Part shown: positions 47,742 through 59,124 of the stretch, piece after piece
Numbering within the stretch: the first letter of the stretch is position 1
Layout: every line of letters starts with the position of its first letter
Assembly: GCA_028753945.1 (NCBI GenBank)
Contig: JAPNXP010000005.1
Coordinates: 744,001 to 808,000, forward strand
Source: Hexactinellida sp. DTS-2022
Taxonomy: Eukaryota; Porifera; Hexactinellida
Reading direction: 5' to 3'
Length of the DNA: 64,000 bases
Position numbers and translations under genes: made by a program
Notes under the pieces: generated by a model
What the model was told of the DNA's origin: nothing
Database searches by the model: none
What the model saw: only the letters and a program-made list of their open reading frames with translations

Positions 47742-47831
47742 TTCAACAGTAAAACGTTCGATTTTTCAAATTATTTTCTTTATTAATAATCTCTGCTGAA
47801 AACTAAAACCTTACAATAATAAAAATAAATA

Positions 47832-47935
47832 CAGTAGACTCCGCTTAATAGAATACCGGTTAATCGGGTCAACTTTTCACAAGATTTACGGAATGGAATT
47901 ACAGTTAAGGTTTGCAATTATCGGAATCGACTGTA
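47832..47935. mobile_element. E-family pogo-like MITE, short
   Basis: CAGTAGACTCCGCTTAATAG to TATCGGAATCGACTGTA, between the FANCF-like and integrin genes. Confidence 0.75.
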
Positions 47936-48116
47936 TTTCCAGATTTTTAAGACAAAATAGATAAATCAATAAAACTACCACGAAATTAACAAATACACAA
48001 CTAATATATGAATTATAAACAGCCAAGTTAAATGTTGATAAAAATAAACACACCAGTCAATATATACAGGTAAACAAAGCAAGCAAATTTCAAATCACAA
48101 ATGGAGACTTAATTAT

Positions 48117-51100
48117 TCAGAAATCAGGTTTGGCATTTCCCTTTTCGTTCCAATCTTTCAATTTCTTCTCCATGTCTTCACGAGCTTTCTTAGTCTTAGA
48201 TTTCTTGAAAAAACCAGCGAAATAAAGAATTAAAAAAAGTGGAATTAAAAGCGCAATAAAAACACCTACACAGGCGATAATAACCCACCACAAAGTAAAC
48301 GGTTCTGCGATTCCGAATATCTGACTCGGCACAACCGTAACCACAACAGATGCAGAGTCCGGCAAATGGTTTTCCATTTGTCTCGCATGCGTATCAATAA
48401 TCAAACCAGTCGCATTAACAGTGAAACGCCAGGTATTATCCGGAGAGTTAATGACTAGAGTAGGTTCGAATACTCTTGTTTGTATTTGCAATTCGTATTC
48501 AGTATCTCCTGCTAGTCGACCGATCGCACACACAATATTAACATAGGCTTTTTCTAGCGTGTCAAGAGTTACATTAGTGGGAACAACAAATTCAGTTGTA
48601 CCTGTTTGACGTACATTCCTATGCAACGCTACCGTATCCAGGTTTCTCCTCCTCCTGCCTTGAGTAACTACATTGCCGCTTTCGTCTATAATAACGGTAT
48701 CAGTTTGTATGTTCCTAATGTTAATAAAGGTTTGGTCGCACAGTATATTAGCAGAGTCTACTGTTGTTATGTACAGGAAAAAGTCTCTAATAGATAGGTC
48801 ACTTAAATCATCCGGGTTTCTAATTCCCAACGGCCAATTTATAATTAACTGAGAGTTTAATATAGGGCTGGGTCCTTTATTGCGAACTACGAATGTGTAA
48901 ACTATTTCTGGTCCCAGATTTGAGTGTGTGTAGAAAGTTCCGTTCGTATCATCGATTAGATTCTGAATACGGACTGTGGTAGTTTCATTGAAAGCGAGCT
49001 AAATAATAGAGGTTATACAGTGGTGTTAGCCTAATAGCAAGTTATTTTCAGTCTCCAAGCGAGCATTTAATGTTAATTATGTTCCTCTAATAGCAAGTTC
49101 GCCAATTAGCGAGCAAATTTCGTGCAAAATGCGACTTGCTATTACGGGAACACCACTTAATTATAAATTCTAAACACGTTATATATAAGAAACATGGCTT
49201 ACTTATTTATATACAGTAAGCATCTTTCCAATATATAAACCTGGCATCGAAAAGGTGTAACTTTAATGTTAAAATAATGACTTTGTCAGTGTCTAAAATT
49301 ACATTAGAAAGGAGTCGACAAAAGGATAAGTACAGTAACTCTTTAAAAACAAGCAATATCGATATTAAATTAATCCCATTAGCTTATAAATAACACAATA
49401 CTGTACCCATCAATGGGCGTTCAATCGTTATGTGATGCAAAACTCATTCAATTTGACAGCACACCCTCCTTATGTAACGCTTTTTGGACATTTTGAATAC
49501 AAAAAATGGTCTGTCACATATTGATTAACCCCTTATTGGAAGCGTTACGTAACGATTGGCGTTAATTTGTATCACATCAAAACCATTTTAGAATGATACT
49601 ACAGTAGAACCTCGTTAATAACTTAGTACGAACACGGATAATACGAACATTATTTCAATCCCCTTCAAAGCCTTTTCAATACAAATTATATTGGCTAATA
49701 CGAATTCCTAATAAGGCGAACACATATTGACGGTCCCCTGGTGTCCTTACTAACGAGGTTCTACTGTACATCAGCCAACACCTTAGCTATAAATACAACT
49801 AACCCTGTCAGGCCTAACTTCTACATCTACGTTAATATCAACCACAGCCGTTATGTTAACAGTAACATTAACAGAGTTATCTGATAGAGTAGTATTAGCA
49901 TCAGGATTGTTGTTAACCAGGGCCATGCGTACTTGCAGACTTCCCTCATTCCCATTCAGAGTTTCTGTGGCCAGAACGACAGAGAAATCTATCTGCTGAT
50001 CCCTAAGGGGACGGCCAAGGGGCGAGCAGGTGAGAGTAGTGACCATGTTAACTGTCTGAGGAGAGAGGATAAATACAGGCCTTCTCTGGGTGCGTGATTT
50101 TATGGAAAATGATGGAAGGGTGCGTGAAATTGGAATTAGTGCGCACCCAGAGTATTTTTAATACTAATTTTGGTATTTTTGTGGTAAATAGACTATTTTT
50201 GGTAAATTTGGGTGCGCGATTGTAAAGTCAACATCACCTAGGGTGCGCGGATCTCTTAGGGCCAGATAAAGGTTGGCTGTGTGGGATATACTATATATGT
50301 ATATCATATATATAGATATATACTGAGGTAAGGGATAAATAGGTATTTGAAAGTTTTAATAGTTTATTAAGTTTGTTGGAAAAGCAAGACAAATAAATTC
50401 ATGAAAAATCATGAAAATTCCCGAAAAATCATGAAAAAATTCAGCAGAAAAATCATGAAAATTCATGAAAAATCAATAAAATTCAGGACAATTTATGAAA
50501 AATCATGAAAAATTTGTGTTTTTCATAAAATTTCTTAAAAATAATGAAAATTTAGAAAAATTCATGAAAACATCGTGAAAAATCATGGAAAGGTCTGATT
50601 TACCGTTACAAAATTAGTTATTTATTAGCTATTTACTAACCTGTGGATTCTGGCAAGCGATGACCAAATCCACTGAGTCAATAACCGCGAGACGGAACGA
50701 AATCCCGGGCGGGAGAGACAGAATCATTTGGGTTCCAAACGAATCCTCTCCTCTGTTACCAACGGAAATATCAATACTGAACTCCGTAACTTCTCCAGCT
50801 ATTATTTCTGTGTATCTCTCATTAGTGTTTGCATCCTTTATCGGAAACCTTACGCTAGCAGAAATGAATATATCCGGAGTGCATATTCTGTCGTCACCAC
50901 ACATTAGGTCGGGTTCTACCTACAAATAGTATAATAGTAAACTAATCTCAATACAGTAAACTCTCGTTATAGCAAAGTGCTTGGGACCTGTATATTCCTT
51001 AGTTATATCCGGATATTCGTTATAAGCAGATAATAACTAATGCATTTAGTGCTCTTGGGGAAAATTCCTTCGTAATACGCGGATATTTCGTTATATCAGA

Positions 51101-54100
51101 CTTGAGTATAACGGGAGTTCACTGTAGTTAGGTTCTGTTATTATGAACAATCAAGTGACTGAAATAGTGTTGATAATAGAGATACTTTATAATAAGCGAA
51201 CTCAACTTAATACAAACCCTATGTAGGTTGGTAAATTGGGACCATAGGGCTTGTTAGGGCCTGTAAGTACAGTAGATACCGGTTATAAGAACATGGTTGG
51301 GAGTAAATAAATATGTTCTTATAAGTTATAACAGTTACATTTTCAATGCTAATAAAGGACCGTTTCACATAATAATATTCGTATAACCAGTATTTACTGA
51401 TTCTCAATCAAAGTACTTACTGTATTTCCATCAATTAATACGTACCTGTGCAAGCAGGGTTTCATCAATGCGCGGAAATTTGAATTACTAGGCGCGCGAA
51501 ATTCGAGAGAGCTCCCATAGACGTACAGTGGAACCCCGGAAAACGGTCAGCCTCGGGACGATGAAAAATGGCCGTAATTATGAAATAAATTATTGTTAAT
51601 ATCTACTATACTATACGTATGAAGTCAAACGGGATCTTAAAAAGTGTCGGAATATCGGAGTGGCCAAATTTTCAGGATGACCATTAAGCGGGTTCCACAG
51701 TAATACAAAGAGCGCCGCCTAAAGGAGCGTAATTTGGCAGGATTTTATCTAGGCGTGCAAAAATCGATTCTAGGCCTACAATATCGAGAGTTGCTCCCAT
51801 AGACTAAATACAAGATGACTAATCTAGCGTACAAAATGAAAACTGAACGAGCTCTAACAAAATCTAGGAGCGTGGTAATTTTTTCCTGGATGAAAGCCTG
51901 ATCTACATATAGGTTATTTGAAGTTATTTCTAATACAAATTGAATCATTTAGGCACGTGTGAGCGAGGTCAAACTAAATTTTGGCGCACAGAAATTTAGC
52001 TTGTTATTACTTGAAAGTCTGCTTATAGTTAAACATACCGAGAATATAGGAACAGCTCTTGGGTTGGAAATAAAGACGGAAGTATTGAAGTTGATTGGAG
52101 TCGGATTAATCACAGAATAGGTGAAGTTAAATGTGAACGCTTGACTCCCCAAATCGCGAATAAACACTTCAGCTGTTTGCATAGACACAGTGTCTCGAGT
52201 GAGAACTATTTCAGTCTGGAAATTCCGAAAAGTAGTACAAACTGTACAGTTATTTATAAAGAAAACTCGTGAACTTTGTCTTTCTGGGTCAGAATCTATA
52301 GTTAGGTTCAGAGTAATGGTAGGGGGGCTCTCTCCTGGTGAGGAATAGCTGACGGGAAAGTTGAGTCTAAAGAAGGCATATTCCATTTCATCTGTTTGTC
52401 CGTCAATAGTCAGGTTTCTGCTGAACCCAGTCTCTCTAGCGATTATTGGGTCTATGGAGGCGAATGTGGGATCGCTTGTGGGAGTTATGCTGATGGATAC
52501 CACAGGCAGAGTTCTATAGGAGTACAAGGTTAATACCCTAGCACCTAGCCATTAAATGGGCAAGTCATATTATTAACGATTAATATTAACGAGAGTTTAC
52601 TCTACTGTGTAGAATAGCTGTTTCAAATATCCTTATCATATTAATACAATAATATTCAAATGAAAAGAAAAGCAATCAAAAGTGTACTCGATCCAGCCAA
52701 ACTATTTGAATAATCGGAAATCTCATGACTTCAAATATATCGCCATAGCAATAAGATTACCTGTAAACACTAGGTTTTCAAGTTTATAACGATAGTACGA
52801 TATTTTAGTCATTTCAAATTATAACAATGTACGGTCTGTTCCAGGGTTGTAAATAAATCATTTTTTTTTTCTCAAATCAAATCAAATCAAATCATTTTAG
52901 ATTTAAAATTATTTCAAATCAAATCATTTCAAATTATTTGAGATTTCAAATAATTTCAAATCAAATCAAATCAAATATTTGAAATATTTGAAACTTTCAA
53001 ATCATTTCTGAATCACTGTCAAAACGTATAGAAATTTTGAAAATGATCTTATATATTTGAAATTGAATTGAAAATGACGTGAAATTATACTAAAGCGATT
53101 TGGAAACGATTTGAAAATGATTTACCGAATATTATTTGAAAATGATCTGAAAATGATTTGAAAAATGATTCGAAAATGATTTGAAAATGATTTGAAATAA
53201 TTTCAAATCAAATCAAATCAAATCATTTGAGAATTCAAATATTTTCAAATCAAATCAAATCAAATCATTTGAGGATTCAAATAATTTCTAATCAAATCAA
53301 ATCAAATCATTTGAGAATTCAAATTCTCTTAAATCAAATCAAATTAAATCAAATATTTGAAATATTTGATTTGATTTACAACACTGGTCTGTTCTCTCTA
53401 ATAGTCCACTTATTTACTTGTCCAAATCAACTATTTATATATCTGTAATAGTCCATATTCACTAATAGTCCACTTTGGGCCAATTGCCCACTGGTGGACT
53501 ATTAGAGAGAACAGTGTGTAGTTATAATTTGTGTCCTTGTCATGTGCCACTTGTGGCACAAGTGGTACAAAATCCCGTTTCTTCAAATCCTTTTGGCAGA
53601 GTATATAATTAGCTGTCTGAGGTACCTGAACAGGAAGGCGGAGCTGTTAACATAGGCCCCCACGAGGATGTCGTTGTACCCGTTGTTGTCCACGTCCTGC
53701 TTCCCGGAGAGGGAGGCCCCGAAGGCGGCGCCCCTCCCCAGCCCCACCTCCTCCCCGCGGAGGGTCTGCGTGGGGAGCGCGCTCAGCAGCCCCTGGGAGG
53801 TCCCCGAGTAGATGTACACGGCGCCCGCCCCCGGCCCGTACGGGGCGGAGATGGCCACCTCCGGATACCCGTCCTTGTCCAGGTCTCCCAGGTCCGCCAT
53901 GGCTGTCCCGAAGCGCGCGTAGGGAACTTGTTGGATGATAGTGGTAGCTGTGCCCAGCCCAGACTAAACAGGGAATTCATTTGTCAAGAACAAGAATATA
54001 TACAGATGACTCCGCTTAATAGAGTCACCTCGGTACCAGGTTACTTTGACCCGATTAAGCGGAGAAATCTAATAACTGAAAATATTTTAAGCCAAACTGT

Positions 54101-57100
54101 CATTCCGCCCTATAAATCCTGTGAAGTTTTGACCCCATTAAGCGGAGAAATCAATTTAGATTTTTGTTAATTTATGGGTTTCCTTGGATTTCCAATAAAG
54201 ATATACTACGTACTACAGTTTATAATACACTTCGAGTTATTTTCTTGAAGAGTAACATTATTTTTGTATGTACTAGGTATGCTATTGCATATTTAATCAA
54301 GAATAACTTTGATCCAAGATAAATGCTACAAATCTCAGGAAACTAAATAGAAATTATGTTCCAAACAACCCATTCAGTTATTATAAAGTCTCTCTATTAA
54401 ACAATTTTTGGTCCTTGAATGTTCATAATAAATAACCTGACTGTATAGCAAGGAATTATCCAGGAGCGCAAGACGCTCCTTTTGGAGTATGATTTTTGAA
54501 AAATAATATTTAGGAGCGCGAAAATTTGAAATCCTCTCCTATACCGTAACATTAAATTGTGAATTAGGCGAATTAAAATTGAACCAGACCAATATTAGGA
54601 GCGTATTTACAAATGGCTGTATAATACACTGCTGTATAGTATAAATAACTAACCCCGTCATTGGTAAACACATGGACCTGTCCTATCTCGGTTTGTCCCG
54701 GGAGAGAATAAATAGGCGCTGACACCAACAACTCGTCGAGTCCGTCCCCATTCAGGTCCACTGCTAGGAGAGAGAATCCGAAGTATGCCTCCTGAGAAGT
54801 GCCGTGTACCGAGAGGACGGAGTTAAGACTCGTGGCAGTGTTGTTGCTGATCAGGAATATATTGCCAAGATGGCCGTTCTGTCTGGAAAGTGGAAACAAC
54901 ATGGAATACATAATCCAATTAAAGTATTAAAGTTATAAATAGACAAACAAATTAGTACGTATATAATACAGTAAACTCCGGGTATAACTAAGGTCAGTTC
55001 ATTAGAAATGTTAACCAAGTTCTTTGCATAAAAATCATAAAAATTAATGAATTTTACTGATTTTCCAAGATTTTTATTTATTTTAGGAATTTCATGATTC
55101 CCATGTATTTTCATGAATTTTAATTAATTTCTATGATTTCACTGTATAGGCTATATAGCTTCCTAAATATACATTTAGCACAATATTGTGTTATCTTAAG
55201 TTCTTAACTATTAATTTCCCATAGATGTACATATAATAAGTGTACCTATAACCCCGCACCTAAGCACACCTATATAACTAACACATAGTACCACAGCTAC
55301 AACTAACCTGGGCCCCGAGGCCACTATGGTATCCTCATCCCTACTCAGCAGTCTCCCAGCCGTCAGCGCATAGCCCATATACCCAAAGAAGCTCACAGGC
55401 TCAGTGAACACTCCGCTCTGACAATTGGTACCCTCAGTCCCACGAAACAGGGTGCCTCTCCAGTAGTTATACCCAGGAGCGCCGACATACACCTGAGACC
55501 CGTCGCTTAGTATTAAGGTGGACATACCAGCCATGCATTGTCCGAAAGTGATCAGTCTCGCACTGCACCCGCTGCAAGGAACGTACTTAACGCCTGGACT
55601 CAAAGCGTCCGGGAGGATATATATCAGGCCAAGCGGATTGCGGGAGTTGGAACCTTGTGTGTTGAAATATCTGCAATGCAATAATAGTGTTAACTTAATT
55701 GGTAAGTACAGTAGAACCTCGTTAGTATGGATATGGTTTTACAGTTGAAACCGGTTTTTCTAACCAATTCTTTACATGGAAATAAAGTAAGGAAATCTGA
55801 TAGCTAGAATAAACCGATTGAAAATAAACAAAATTTGGAATTTCTTACAGTTAGAGAAAACCGGTTTCGACTGTACGAAATTCTGGTTAATACGAATACT
55901 ATTTCAGTACCCTTCAAAGCCTTTCAATACAAATGATATTGGTTAATACTAATTCCGGATAAGGCGAAATCATTTTGACGGTCCCCAGGTGTTCGTACTA
56001 ACGAGGTTCTACTGTAAATAATACAGTTAGGTTATTATAATTATTCAAAGGACCAGAAATTGTGTTCATAATAGAAAGAAGCCCTATGGTCCCAATTTAA
56101 CAACTACATAAGGTTTGTATTAAGTTGAGTTCGCTTATTATGAAGTCTCTCTATTATGAACACAATTGTTAGTCCCTTGATTGTTCCCAATAAGATAACA
56201 TAACTGTACGTATATGAAACGCTATACCTGTTAGATGCCCACCAGGGTATTATACAGGACTATAATTGAACACTCATAATTGTCCTAAAGTCACTAGAGT
56301 ATGAATTTTGTACGCCTAAAAGGTTAGTTTTGTATTACTCTATGGGGACTTTTGGCCGTTTTCGCGCTCCTAAACGCAAACATATCTCAATTTTTGGCCG
56401 TTTTATACGCCTCTAGGCGTATGGTCTCCCGAAAATTAGGCATACACTATATTATATGATAGTATAAAGAACACATTACATAATCCTAACTACTATACTG
56501 CTTGATAATTATGTTATTATAATTATGTTTTAGTTGTTTGTAAGTGAATATTTGTTTCATAAGAAACACTTTAAACAATTTACAGTGTTAATGCTCCTGG
56601 TTAACCCCTGATGCCTATACACATAACTAGGGTGACCAGAGGATCTTGGGGCCAAAACCTGGACATTTCTCAAAATTTCGACAAGAATCCTGGGCACAGG
56701 TTATAAAAAACTGGACATTGTATTAGTTTAATGTGAGCGAATCGGAGACAATTGGATGATAATACAAATAACTGCTAAAAAAACCTGGACAATTTAGAAA
56801 ATTCCTGGACATCGCACAATAATTGTAAAAAAACTGGACTGTCCAGGCTAAAAGTTGAACAATGGTCACCCTACACATATCTACACATAAACCCCTGATG
56901 CCTATACGTATCTCACCTGTGTATGGAACGCTATACCTGTTCAATGCCTACGTATCCTCACCTGTGTCCACTGGTGACCACAGTCCCTGTCTCGTAGGAG
57001 CTGGTTACGGTGCCCCCCATCCACATGGTGGACTTATCCTCTATTTCCCCGCTGGACTCTCCGAGGTCTTCCCTCGCGTTGGGGCCAGACAGGTCCGGGA

Positions 57101-57815
57101 GATCCAGCGGCGTGCAGCTGCTCGTGTTCAGGGCGTCGCATCTACGGTATAGTGTTATAAGCTGTAATATTACTACTATGTTATAAGCTGTTTGAGTGAG
57201 GAAGTCATACAAAGAAGTTGTAGAATTGTTATTGGTAGTTAAACGGTCATGGCTGGAATATCCATGGTTATAATAATACAAGGTAGTTAAACTGTCATGC
57301 AACAGGTCTAAATAGGAAACTGAGTAACGAGGTATACAAGGATTGACATCGATATATCGGTCTTGAAAAATATTGGAAATTCCCAACTTTTATCGGAAAT
57401 ATCAATATCGGAAATTCCCAAAAATATATCGCGATATTTTTTAAATATCGGATATTTTCACGATATTTCGATATTAATTAAAAAATATCACGATATTTAT
57501 CGATATCGAGGATTTTTCCCAGAATCGATATTTGTAAAACCTTGTCCTATACTAAACTCTATACAAAGCAAAGTCCCCTGACCTGAATGTGTTTCCGGTC
57601 TGGAAGAGGAGAGAGGAGGAGTTGGCCCTGGGAGCTCCTATCAGCACCAGGCGCATAGCAGGCTTGTTCCTGTTGCGATACAGATTAACTGAGTATCCGA
57701 AGTAGGAATTGGGATCAGCTGACCGGAACCAGAGGGCCTCCGAGGTGTCTACGTTAGAGCTCCGGACGAGAGTCAGACACACACACACCAGGAGGAGAGA
57801 GAGACACACCCACAT
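48117..57815 (-). CDS. Integrin alpha subunit without I-domain (complete, 9 exons)
   Basis: Integrin alpha chains pair with beta chains as surface matrix receptors. Exons: 57815-57583, 57141-56962, 55670-55308, 54882-54654, 53963-53626, 52513-52039, 50919-50641, 50055-49804 and 48998-48117. All phases match, giving 1076 aa. It opens with a signal peptide (MWVCLSLLLVCVCLTL). A seven-bladed FG-GAP propeller follows (SYFGYSVNLY, VYVGAPGYNYWRG) with three Ca2+ loops, DLNGDG, DLDKDG and DVDNNG, then thigh/calf beta domains with CGDDRICTPD. A furin-like RRRR lies near residue 899. One membrane helix (about 1019-1044) and the juxtamembrane GFFKK (canonical GFFKR) precede a 32-residue tail. There is no inserted I-domain between blades 2 and 3. 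It is one of a tandem pair with the gene at 59125. Confidence 0.93.
49018..49157. mobile_element. F-family pogo-like MITE
   Basis: It runs from CAGTGGTGTTAGCC to GGGAACACCACTT. It lies in integrin intron 8, a few bases downstream of the acceptor on the plus strand. Confidence 0.8.
49602..49768. mobile_element. A-family pogo-like MITE in integrin intron 8
   Basis: It runs from CAGTAGAACCTCGTTAA to ACGAGGTTCTACTGTA and ends 36 bases left of the exon 8 donor side. Confidence 0.85.
50954..51126. mobile_element. B-family pogo-like MITE with D-family fragment on its right
   Basis: It runs from CAGTAAACTCTCGTTATAGC to ACGGGAGTTCACTGTA. A D fragment (about 51127-51260) and a C-like element (51270-51400) follow in a row in integrin intron 6. 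Confidence 0.85.
51270..51400. mobile_element. C-like pogo MITE
   Basis: It starts CAGTAGATACCGGTTATAAG and ends ACCAGTATTTACTGA. Confidence 0.65.
51526..51702. mobile_element. O-family pogo-like MITE
   Basis: CAGTGGAACCCCGGAAAACGG to AAGCGGGTTCCACAGTA. Confidence 0.75.
52842..53386. mobile_element. 545-bp hAT-like element built of AAATC pentamer repeats
   Basis: Its ends CAGGGTTGTAAAT and ATTTACAACACTG are inverted repeats. The exact 8-bp duplication GTCTGTTC lies at 52834-52841 and 53387-53394. The interior is almost only AAATC/GATTT repeats in both orientations, so the whole element could fold back. The target was a Q-family MITE (53388-53514). Confidence 0.85.
53388..53514. mobile_element. 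Q-family MITE, target of the AAATC element
   Basis: Nearly identical to 42652-42776. Its left end carries the duplicated GTCTGTTC left by the hAT-like element 52842-53386. Confidence 0.8.
54003..54165. mobile_element. E-family pogo-like MITE, right end incomplete
   Basis: CAGATGACTCCGCTTAATAG, then two units of TTTGACCCGATTAAGCGGAG type. It lies in integrin intron 4, 40 bases from the exon 5 acceptor. Confidence 0.7.
54449..54631. mobile_element. L-family hAT-like MITE
   Basis: It runs from CAAGGAATTATCCAGG to CTGTATAATACACTG. The exact 8-bp duplication CTGTATAG (54441-54448 and 54632-54639) was taken from the end of a D-family MITE. It lies in integrin intron 4. Confidence 0.85.
55709..56016. 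mobile_element. A-family pogo-like MITE split by an M-family MITE
   Basis: CAGTAGAACCTCGTTAG is followed after about 30 bases by an inserted M element (55740-55877), then the rest of the A element to ACGAGGTTCTACTGTA. Confidence 0.8.
55740..55877. mobile_element. M-family pogo-like MITE nested in an A-family MITE
   Basis: Ends are ACAGTTGAAACCGGTTTTTC and GAAAACCGGTTTCGACTGTA, bordered by TA. Another copy is near 44332-44503. Confidence 0.8.
56024..56208. mobile_element. D-family pogo-like MITE in integrin intron 2
   Basis: CAGTTAGGTTATTATAATTA to ATAACATAACTGTA, 8 bases after an A-family element. Confidence 0.8.
56628..56873. mobile_element. MITE with TAGGGTGACCA termini
   Basis: The inverted ends are TAGGGTGACCA and TGGTCACCCTA. 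The flanks CACATAAC and CACATATC agree in 7 of 8 bases, so it is probably hAT-like. The interior repeats CCTGGACA-type motifs in both orientations. Confidence 0.75.
57340..57544. mobile_element. Possible hAT-like element of ATATCGAT repeats
   Basis: It starts CAAGGATTGACATCGATA and ends TATTTGTAAAACCTTG. The interior is made of ATATCG/CGATAT and GGAAATTCCC motifs that fold back. No convincing target duplication was seen. Confidence 0.45.
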
Positions 57816-57846
57816 TCAATTCTACCGTACAGTTAATACTATTATA

Positions 57847-58005
57847 CAGTAGATGTCGGATATAAGCAGACCAGTTATAAGAACATATCAGATATAAGAA
57901 CATTATGTTGGAAAACGGTTGCCATATACCCTATATAATTTAGGTCGGTTATAAGAACATTAAGTGCAGTTCCCGACGATGTGCATATAACCGGCATCCA
58001 CTGTA
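57847..58005. mobile_element. C-family pogo-like MITE upstream of integrin exon 1
   Basis: It runs from CAGTAGATGTCGGATATAAG to ACCGGCATCCACTGTA and starts only 31 bases upstream of the integrin start codon, so it may lie in the promoter or 5' leader. Confidence 0.85.
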
Positions 58006-58473
58006 TATTGTTAGTTATAAAGCCTAAATATTAGATGTAACTAAATACTAACGTTATTAACGTAATCAGGTAAAACTAATAATACAAGTACAGTGGAACT
58101 CGGTTAAGACGTACCAACCTGGGAAACGAACAAAAGAACGTACTAACGTATTATCCGTACCATAATCCACGAGTCGAAATACTGACTTGTTCAATGATAT
58201 GAAGACAATGTACAGTATAACCTCGTACACCAATGGACGGTATAATTTGTTCGCTTTATCCGGAGTTCGTATTAACCGGAGTAATACCCATTGTAGGGAC
58301 CTGATTTTGTGGAACTGTTTGTTCGTCTTATCCGGAAATTCGTATTAACCGTGTTCCTACCAACGAGAATCTACTGTATACAAGTCTCCAACATACTTAA
58401 CGATAAGATTAAAGTATTTGAAACACTCAGAACACAGAGTTCTGCTGATAGTCCTAGAGTAAGTATTAACCGA

Positions 58474-58538
58474 ATTATATATGCTACGGTAGATGTTGAC
58501 ACTTGGAACATGTTAACATCTACCGTAGCATATATAAT
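58474..58538. repeat. Perfect 24-bp hairpin with 17-nt loop
   Basis: The arms 58474-58497 (starting ATTATATATGCTACGG) and 58515-58538 pair at all 24 positions; the loop is GACACTTGGAACATGTT. It does not show the CAGT ends of the local MITEs. It may be a decayed palindromic element or a small-RNA precursor. Confidence 0.8.
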
Positions 58539-59124
58539 GGATTAATTAGGAGAGAAAAAATCGGCTATTAGAGAACAGTACGTATTATCCGAGAGTACGT
58601 GGTTCTATTAAGCGGATCGACTGTATTTTTGTTTCCATTTGTAAATGCGTGTTCATAGATTACTCGCAGGAAAATTTTGGGCTCCAACTAATGTATTTAC
58701 TCGAATAGTAGCCTAGGCGATTATTTGAGTTGAGCTACTATTTGCGATTTGAGGAAACACGTTATTAAAATACCATTAACCTGATAACCAACTCCCCTCA
58801 AATGCTTATGTGGTATTGTATGATAATTTATTCCTTGAATTTCCTTGTACGTACCTGCTTAGTTGGCCGACAAATAAAATTTCCTTTCCCCCTTTATAAA
58901 TTATGCAAATAAATAGAATAATAATAATAATATAACAAACATTATTCAATTATATAGAAAACTACAAATATAAATAACACAAAAAAGTATCACTAAAGTT
59001 AAAGTTATTAGTATACAAACATACAAATTCAAACAATTATATGAAGTGAGATTTTTCTAAGTAAGTGAGGAGGAAAACTCAATAAAAACAATATACATCT
59101 ATAAGAGAAAGGAGGGTTAAATAA

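Larger units (their letters stand above)
57816..59124. other. Spacer between the two integrin alpha genes
   Basis: It must hold the promoter of the downstream integrin and the 3' untranslated region of the upstream one. Visible contents are a C-family MITE (57847-58005), decayed A/H-like MITE sequence (58213-58380), a perfect hairpin (58474-58538) and a fragment shared with the MITE at 27420-27604 (about 58687-58730). No extra gene is supported. Confidence 0.6.

Noticed and set aside
58309-58545. 78-aa open frame between the integrin genes
   Set aside because: It runs through MITE remnants and the hairpin; no motif or splice partner.
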